Position numbers and translations under genes: made by a program. Below are positions 22,220 through 26,209 of a DNA stretch of 26,209 nucleotides, in pieces. The stretch covers positions 1 to 26,209 of the forward strand of contig CACZSV010000058.1 in assembly GCA_902783925.1 (NCBI GenBank), given 5' to 3'. Under the pieces are notes generated by a model. The model made no database searches. It saw only the letters and a list, made by a program, of their open reading frames with translations, and had not been told where the DNA came from. This stretch comes from an uncultured Coriobacteriaceae bacterium. GTDB lineage: Bacteria > Actinomycetota > Coriobacteriia > Coriobacteriales > QAMH01. Within the stretch, counting starts at the first letter, position 1; each line of letters opens with the position of its first letter.

Positions 22220-24607
22220 ATGGATCGTGAAAAGGCATATGTTCTTTGGTTTGACGAGCTTCGACGCGAAGACGTTGAAATTGTGGGTGGCAAATCTTCT
22301 TCACTTGGAGAAATGACATCGAAGACCGATGTCCCCGTGCCCTATGGTTTTGCCACCACGGCGTACGCGTATCGTCACTTCATGGAAGTGACCGGCTTGG
22401 CAGATCGTATCAAAGAAGAGCTTACCAAACTCACCGACGTCGAGGATTCCGCTTTACTGCGCGAAGTGACGGACAATATCCGCGCGATGATCGTCGCCCA
22501 GGATATGCCTCAGGATATCGTCAAGGAGATCAAGAAGGCCTACGAGGAGCTCGGCAAGAAGAGGAAGCAAGACGATCCGTTCGTCGCCGTTCGCTCTTCC
22601 GCAACTGCAGAAGACCTTCCCGATGCCAGCTTCGCCGGCCAGCAAGACACATACCTCAACGTGCATGGCCCGGACATGGTCGTGCAAAAGATCAAGGAAT
22701 GCTACGCATCCACCTTCACGGACCGCGCAACCTACTACCGCGAGAAGACGGGCTTCGACCATCTGTCGATCGCGCTTTCCGCAACCGTTCAGATGATGGT
22801 CTTCTCCAAGGCATCGGGCGTCATGTTCTCGCTTGACGTCACCAACGGCAACGACAAGGTCGTCACCATCGAAGGTTCCTACGGCTTGGGCGAAATGGTC
22901 GTCCAGGGCGCCGTCACGCCGGATAACTTCGTCGTCGATAAAGAATCGATGGAGATCACGCGCCGCATCATCAGCGACAAGCACATCAAGATGATTCGCA
23001 AGCCAGAAGGCGATGTCGAAGAAGTCGAGGTTCCCGCAGAAGAGCGCAAGCTGCAGGCAATCACCGACGAGCAGGTCAAGGAACTCGCCACCTACGCCAA
23101 ACAGCTCGAAAAGCACTATGGCTGCTATATGGACATGGAGTGGGGCATCGACGAGCGCGACGGCAAGGTCTGGCTGCTCCAGGCCCGTCCCGAGACCGTC
23201 TGGTCGCGCAAGAAAGCAGAAGGTGACGTGCCCGAGGCCGATGACGGCGCTGGCACCGAGGACCTTGATGTTATCGTGACCGGCCTGCCCGCCTCTCCGG
23301 GCAAGGTTGCCGGCAAGGCCCACGTCATCACAGACCCGTCCCTGATTGACGAGTTCAAAGACGGCGAGATCCTCGTCACGACCATGACCGCACCCGACTG
23401 GGTTCCCGCCATGCAGAAGGCAAAGGCCATCGTCACCGACGCCGGCGGCATGACCTGCCATGCGGCCATCGTCTCGCGCGAAATGGGCATTCCCTGCATC
23501 GTCGGCACGGCGAGCCGCTCGCAGGAGGCAACCGCCTCCATCAAGGACGGCCAGGAAATCACCGTCGATGCCACGAACGGCACCGTCTATGACGGCATCG
23601 TCAAGAGCATGGTCGAGGAAGCCGCCGCCGCAGACGCACCTGCCGCCACCGCGGCATATGTCGCACCGGTTACCGGCACCAAGATCTACATGAACCTCGG
23701 CAACCCCGACCTGGCAGAAAAGCATGGCAAGCTCCCATGCGACGGCGTCGGCCTCATGCGCGAAGAGTTCATCTGGACGACCTTCATCCACGAGCATCCC
23801 ATGCATCTCATCGAGACCGGTCGCGCCGACGAAGCCGTCGAGAAGCTGGCAGAAGGTATGCGCAAAGTCGCTGCCGCTCTCGCACCGCGCCAGGTCGTCC
23901 TGCGCCTCTCCGATTTCAAATCGAGCGAGTACCGTGGCCTTACCGGCGGCGACAAGTACGAGCCCGAAGAGCCGAGCGCGCTGCTGGGTTGGCGTGGCGC
24001 TTCCCGCTACTACGACCCCGATTATCTGCCCGCCTTCAAGCTCGAGCTCCAGGCCATCAAGAAGGTGCGCGAGGAGTTTGGCCTCAAGAATCTCATGGTC
24101 ATGATTCCGTTCTGCCGCACCGTCGAAGAGGCTAAGATTGTCACAGGCATCATGGCCGAAGAAGGCCTGCGCCGCGGCCCGGACTTCAAGGTCTGGCTCA
24201 TGGCCGAGATTCCCTCGAACATCATCCTCGCAGATCAGTTCAATGAGTTTATCGATGGCTACTCCATCGGCAGCAACGATCTCACCATGCTCATCTTGGG
24301 CCTCGATCGCGACAACGAGATTATCCAGAGCGTTGCCGACGGCCGTGACCTCGCTGTCAAGCGTGCTATCCGCCACCTCATCGAGGTCGCGCACAAAGAC
24401 GGCAAGACCGTATCCATCTGCGGTCAGCTCCCGAGCATCTATCCCGAGTTCTGCGAGTTCCTCATCAAGAGCGGCATCGATTCCATCTCGGTCAATCCTG
24501 ATGCGGTTATCCACACCAAGCAGATCGCCGCACAGATCGAGCAGAAGATGGTTCTCGACAAGCTCACCGGCCGCGGCAAGGCAGAAGGCGAAGACCTTAG
24601 CTGGTAG
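22220..24607 (+). CDS. ppsA: Phosphoenolpyruvate synthase (pyruvate, water dikinase)
   Basis: PpsA, 795 aa, converting pyruvate, ATP and water to PEP, AMP and phosphate for gluconeogenesis. The nucleotide-binding domain has GGKSSSLGEM (23-32) and VRSSATAEDLPDASFAGQQDT (124-144). The swivelling domain has the phosphohistidine His414 in GGMTCHAAI. The C-terminal barrel has GSNDLTMLILGLDRD and the catalytic Cys of SICGQLPS (about 734). Length fits PpsA; pyruvate phosphate dikinase is nearer 875 aa. Thr412, two residues before the histidine, is the position modified by PpsR-type regulators, and such a gene lies just downstream and convergent. ATG start at 22220 with AAAGG nine bases upstream. It is monocistronic, with its own promoter and terminator. 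Confidence 0.95.
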   Translation: MDREKAYVLWFDELRREDVEIVGGKSSSLGEMTSKTDVPVPYGFATTAYAYRHFMEVTGLADRIKEELTKLTDVEDSALLREVTDNIRAMIVAQDMPQDIVKEIKKAYEELGKKRKQDDPFVAVRSSATAEDLPDASFAGQQDTYLNVHGPDMVVQKIKECYASTFTDRATYYREKTGFDHLSIALSATVQMMVFSKASGVMFSLDVTNGNDKVVTIEGSYGLGEMVVQGAVTPDNFVVDKESMEITRRIISDKHIKMIRKPEGDVEEVEVPAEERKLQAITDEQVKELATYAKQLEKHYGCYMDMEWGIDERDGKVWLLQARPETVWSRKKAEGDVPEADDGAGTEDLDVIVTGLPASPGKVAGKAHVITDPSLIDEFKDGEILVTTMTAPDWVPAMQKAKAIVTDAGGMTCHAAIVSREMGIPCIVGTASRSQEATASIKDGQEITVDATNGTVYDGIVKSMVEEAAAADAPAATAAYVAPVTGTKIYMNLGNPDLAEKHGKLPCDGVGLMREEFIWTTFIHEHPMHLIETGRADEAVEKLAEGMRKVAAALAPRQVVLRLSDFKSSEYRGLTGGDKYEPEEPSALLGWRGASRYYDPDYLPAFKLELQAIKKVREEFGLKNLMVMIPFCRTVEEAKIVTGIMAEEGLRRGPDFKVWLMAEIPSNIILADQFNEFIDGYSIGSNDLTMLILGLDRDNEIIQSVADGRDLAVKRAIRHLIEVAHKDGKTVSICGQLPSIYPEFCEFLIKSGIDSISVNPDAVIHTKQIAAQIEQKMVLDKLTGRGKAEGEDLSW

Positions 24608-24640
24608 AAAGCGCCTGTAAGAAGCTGCTAGAACACGAGG

Positions 24641-24675
24641 CCGCCGGGTTCATACGAACCCGGCGGTTTTCTTTT
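24641..24675 (+). terminator. Rho-independent terminator of ppsA
   Basis: A perfect 11-bp stem (CCGCCGGGTTC at 24641-24651 with GAACCCGGCGG at 24656-24666) with an ATAC loop is followed by TTTTCTTTT. It begins 33 bases after the ppsA stop. The minus strand has no U-tract after the stem, so it should not stop ppsR transcripts efficiently. Confidence 0.93.
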
Positions 24676-24688
24676 CCAACCAAATAAT

Positions 24689-24840
24689 GTCATCCTGAGC
24701 TATGCGAGCCCGAAGAGAGAGCGAGTCGAAGGATCTCGCGCATGGTGATGCGGCGGGACACATGCACCCGCATGGTATGCCCGCTCATGCGCTCGCTACC
24801 CGCTCGTCGTCTTAGGGCGCGGCAGCTGCGGGGCAAACGC
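24689..24840. repeat. GC-rich intergenic repeat, copy 2 (inverted relative to copy 1)
   Basis: It fills the gap between the convergent genes ppsA and ppsR. The conserved 74-bp core is 24767-24840 on the minus strand and contains an exact match of the 20-mer shared with copy 1 (24781-24800). The left part, 24689-24736, begins TGTCATCCTGAGC and ends GAAGGATCT, a pattern known as an intergenic repeat in many bacterial genomes. No coding sequence is apparent. Confidence 0.7.
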
Positions 24841-24852
24841 CAAGCGCAAAAG

Positions 24853-25722
24853 CTACATGTATTCTGTTGATGATGAGAAAATCGCGTCGTAGCGCCGAAT
24901 AATCTCCTGCGCCGTTTCCTCGATCGCACGGTCTTCCGTGTTTATCACGAGGCAGCCAAGTCCGCGCATTATCATGCGCGCGTGATCGAGTTCCTCGCGC
25001 ACTTTCTCAAAGCTTGCATAACGATCCGACGAACCGGTAAGTGACCCCATACGTGTTCGGCGAATACCCACGAGCACGTCGGGTGACGTCATCAAGCCAA
25101 AAATGCGCGATCTGTTCACCTGGTAAATCTCTTCGGGAAGTTGCACGCCGGGCACAAGCGGCACATTCGCGACGCGATAGCCTTGCTGCCCAAGATAGAT
25201 GGAGGTCGGCGTCTTGCTCGTACGCGAAACGCCGAGGATGACGATATCTGCCTGCGGAAGGTCCTGCGGACGCTGCCCGTCATCGTGCGCGATGGTGAAC
25301 TCGAGCGCGGAGATGCGATGGAAGTAATGCGCGTCTGTCACGTGCGTGCCACCAGGGCCATATGTTGGTTCGCAACCCGAAACCTCGCTTATCGCATGCA
25401 CGGCATCGCTGATAAGATCGACAGCGACAATGTTCGGGTTCTTTGCAATATATGCCTTCAGCTCCTCTTTTAGCTCGCTTTCCACGAGCGTGTAGAACAA
25501 CAGGATACGATCATCGCCGTACAAGCGCATATGGGTCACACGCTGGTCTTCCAGAAACTTGCGTGCCTGCTCGAAGCTCTGCACATTGGGAAGAAGCTCG
25601 ATTTTCGGGTCCGGGTTTCCAAACTGACTGGTAGCAGCGCGCGTGAGCGTCCTTGCGGTGATCCCCATTGAATCGCTGATAACATGGATCGTGGGGAGTT
25701 TCGCCTTATTCTGTCGTTCCAT
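24853..25722 (-). CDS. ppsR: PEP synthase regulatory protein (kinase/pyrophosphorylase, DUF299 family)
   Basis: Bifunctional regulator of 289 aa that uses ADP to phosphorylate, and phosphate to dephosphorylate, a threonine near the catalytic histidine of PEP synthase, so switching it off and on. The family P-loop GVSRTSKTPTSIYLG is at 164-178, the N-terminal IHVISDSMGITARTL at 12-26 and EFTIAHDDG at 141-149. Its likely target ppsA is its convergent neighbour. Related proteins act on pyruvate phosphate dikinase, but none is encoded here. I use ATG 25722. ATG 25740 is equally supported by weak GAGAAA sites, and the open frame further upstream to 25995 runs through a tandem repeat and is not family sequence. 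Confidence 0.9.
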   Translation of the reverse strand: MERQNKAKLPTIHVISDSMGITARTLTRAATSQFGNPDPKIELLPNVQSFEQARKFLEDQRVTHMRLYGDDRILLFYTLVESELKEELKAYIAKNPNIVAVDLISDAVHAISEVSGCEPTYGPGGTHVTDAHYFHRISALEFTIAHDDGQRPQDLPQADIVILGVSRTSKTPTSIYLGQQGYRVANVPLVPGVQLPEEIYQVNRSRIFGLMTSPDVLVGIRRTRMGSLTGSSDRYASFEKVREELDHARMIMRGLGCLVINTEDRAIEETAQEIIRRYDAIFSSSTEYM

Positions 25723-25762
25723 TTCGCATCTTTCTCGCATGATGTTTCTCAAGAACGCTTCG

Positions 25763-25812
25763 AGTATACCCTTCGAAGTGGTTTCATACCTAGCTTTCAG
25801 AGATTCGAGCAA
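25763..25812 (-). promoter_or_regulatory. Candidate ppsR promoter region
   Basis: On the minus strand TTGCTC (25807-25812) is followed after 18 bases by TATGAA (25783-25788); a stronger isolated -10, TATACT, lies at 25763-25768. The first candidate's -35 touches the edge of the 52-bp repeat array. Both are weak, and the real start site is unknown. Confidence 0.3.
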
Positions 25813-25953
25813 AGGTGTGCTGAATTCGACACGATGCTGGTACACCCTTTGCCTCCAGCAATAAAGGTGTATTGAATTCAGATCGTTTTCGGTACACCTT
25901 TTGCCCCCAGCTGCAAAGGTGTGCTGGATTCGCAGCTTTCGCGGTACACCTTT
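25811..25953. repeat. Three 52-bp tandem units, each with AAAGGTGT / ACACCTTT inverted arms
   Basis: Units begin at 25811, 25863 and 25915. Each opens AAAGGTGT, continues with a TGAATTC-like element (TGGATTC in the third), and after a 23-base spacer ends in ACACCTTT (ACACCCTTT in the first). The spacer sequences between the arms vary while the arms are kept. The third unit is complete only through its right arm. The array lies between the end of glyS and the start of ppsR, just upstream of the likely ppsR promoter. Confidence 0.9.
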
Positions 25954-25993
25954 ACATGCGCAGAGGCGGTATGCGCGGCTGCGCCCAGCGTTC

Positions 25994-26048
25994 ACGGGCG
26001 CCCTGAAAAGCGCCCGTACGGCATCGGTTCAGAGGAGCGTCCGTACGG
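25994..26048. repeat. Hairpin and repeated CCGTACGG palindrome after glyS
   Basis: ACGGGCGC (25994-26001) pairs perfectly with GCGCCCGT (26010-26017) around an 8-base loop. The palindrome CCGTACGG occurs at 26014-26021 and 26041-26048, 27 bases apart in similar context. There is no U-tract on the minus strand, so a classical glyS terminator is not shown. Confidence 0.45.
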
Positions 26049-26077
26049 CGTAGGTAACAACACGCCGCCAGGCCCTG

Positions 26078-26209
26078 CTACTTTTTGGCGAGCTTTCCGA
26101 TATCAGCGACGTTCGCGAATACGCCTACAAACGCATTGAGCAATCGCAGGCGGTTCTCACGCAGCTTGACATCCTCGTCCATGATGAGCACGTCCTCGAA
26201 GAACGCATC
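26078..26209 (-). CDS. glyS: Glycyl-tRNA synthetase beta subunit (partial, C-terminal 43 residues)
   Basis: Only the last 43 codons and the TAG stop (26080-26078) are inside the window; the gene continues to the right. The segment reads DAFFEDVLIMDEDVKLRENR and then LRLLNAFVGVFANVADIGKL followed by AKK, the characteristic C-terminal DALR-like end of the bacterial GlyS beta chain (FFDxVxVMxEDxxLRxNRLxLL). In alpha2beta2 glycyl-tRNA synthetases the alpha gene glyQ normally lies directly upstream, outside the window. The stop lies 355 bases before the ppsR start, with the hairpin and 52-bp array in between. Confidence 0.88.
   Translation of the reverse strand, partial: DAFFEDVLIMDEDVKLRENRLRLLNAFVGVFANVADIGKLAKK

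Noticed and set aside
22454..24514. A 686-codon open frame on the minus strand, entirely antisense to ppsA.
   Set aside because: It mirrors the third-position bias of ppsA, has no domain motifs, and ppsA itself is unmistakable. Such long shadows are common in GC-rich genes.
25811..25953. CRISPR array.
   Set aside because: There are only three units, the conserved parts are split arms within each unit, and the gaps are too short and too similar for spacers. No cas gene is present.
25723..25995. N-terminal extension of the ppsR frame by 91 residues.
   Set aside because: It translates the 52-bp tandem repeats and a Cys/Arg-rich random-looking sequence. The PpsR family starts near the chosen Met.

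Overview
The window looks like chromosomal backbone of a moderately GC-rich actinobacterium, most likely of the class Coriobacteriia (Collinsella/Olsenella/Eggerthella relatives). This rests on the gene neighbourhoods (asp23-fakA-fakB-recG-rsmD-coaD; tsaC-recN-nadK-tlyA-dxs-xseB-nusB-asp23), on the protein styles, and on frequent GTG/TTG starts behind strong AGGAGG-type ribosome binding sites. No rRNA or other taxonomic marker is present, so the placement is an inference. I see no phage, insertion sequence, CRISPR, tRNA or defence gene.

Layout. (1) 1-2668, minus strand: the start of the F1Fo ATP synthase operon, with a small AtpI-like membrane protein, then a (atpB), c (atpE), b (atpF) and delta (atpH, running off the left edge). 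(2) 2754-15433, minus strand: one tightly packed run of 13 genes from a TATAAT promoter near 15430 to a hairpin/U-tract terminator at 2754-2798. In transcription order these are a pyruvate carboxyltransferase fused to a complete AccB-like biotin carrier, biotin carboxylase, Asp23, NusB, XseB, DXS, TlyA, NAD kinase, RecN, TsaC/Sua5, RpiB, GlyA and dCMP deaminase. (3) 15434-15826: a gene-free stretch holding a GC-rich dispersed repeat. (4) 15827-22080, minus strand: a second operon with a second Asp23 protein, FakA, DegV/FakB, RecG, RsmD and CoaD. (5) 22220-24607, plus strand: phosphoenolpyruvate synthase, the only plus-strand gene, with its own promoter and a strong terminator. (6) 24689-24840: an inverted copy of the dispersed repeat. 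(7) 24853-25722, minus strand: the PEP synthase regulatory kinase/phosphorylase, convergent with its target. Behind it lie a striking array of three 52-bp tandem units (25811-25953) and the last 43 codons of glycyl-tRNA synthetase beta (glyS) at the right edge.

How the genes fit together. Two routes out of pyruvate sit in the window: carboxylation to oxaloacetate (AccC plus the carboxyltransferase-AccB fusion) and phosphorylation to PEP (PpsA, controlled by PpsR). DXS also draws on pyruvate, for isoprenoid precursors. GlyA, RpiB, NAD kinase and dCMP deaminase supply one-carbon units, pentose phosphate, NADP and dUMP. TsaC, TlyA, RsmD and NusB serve tRNA/rRNA maturation, RecN, RecG and XseB serve DNA repair, and FakA/FakB activates fatty acids. 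The most unusual features are non-coding (the 52-bp array before ppsR and the repeat family at 15.6 and 24.8 kb), together with the carboxyltransferase-AccB fusion.
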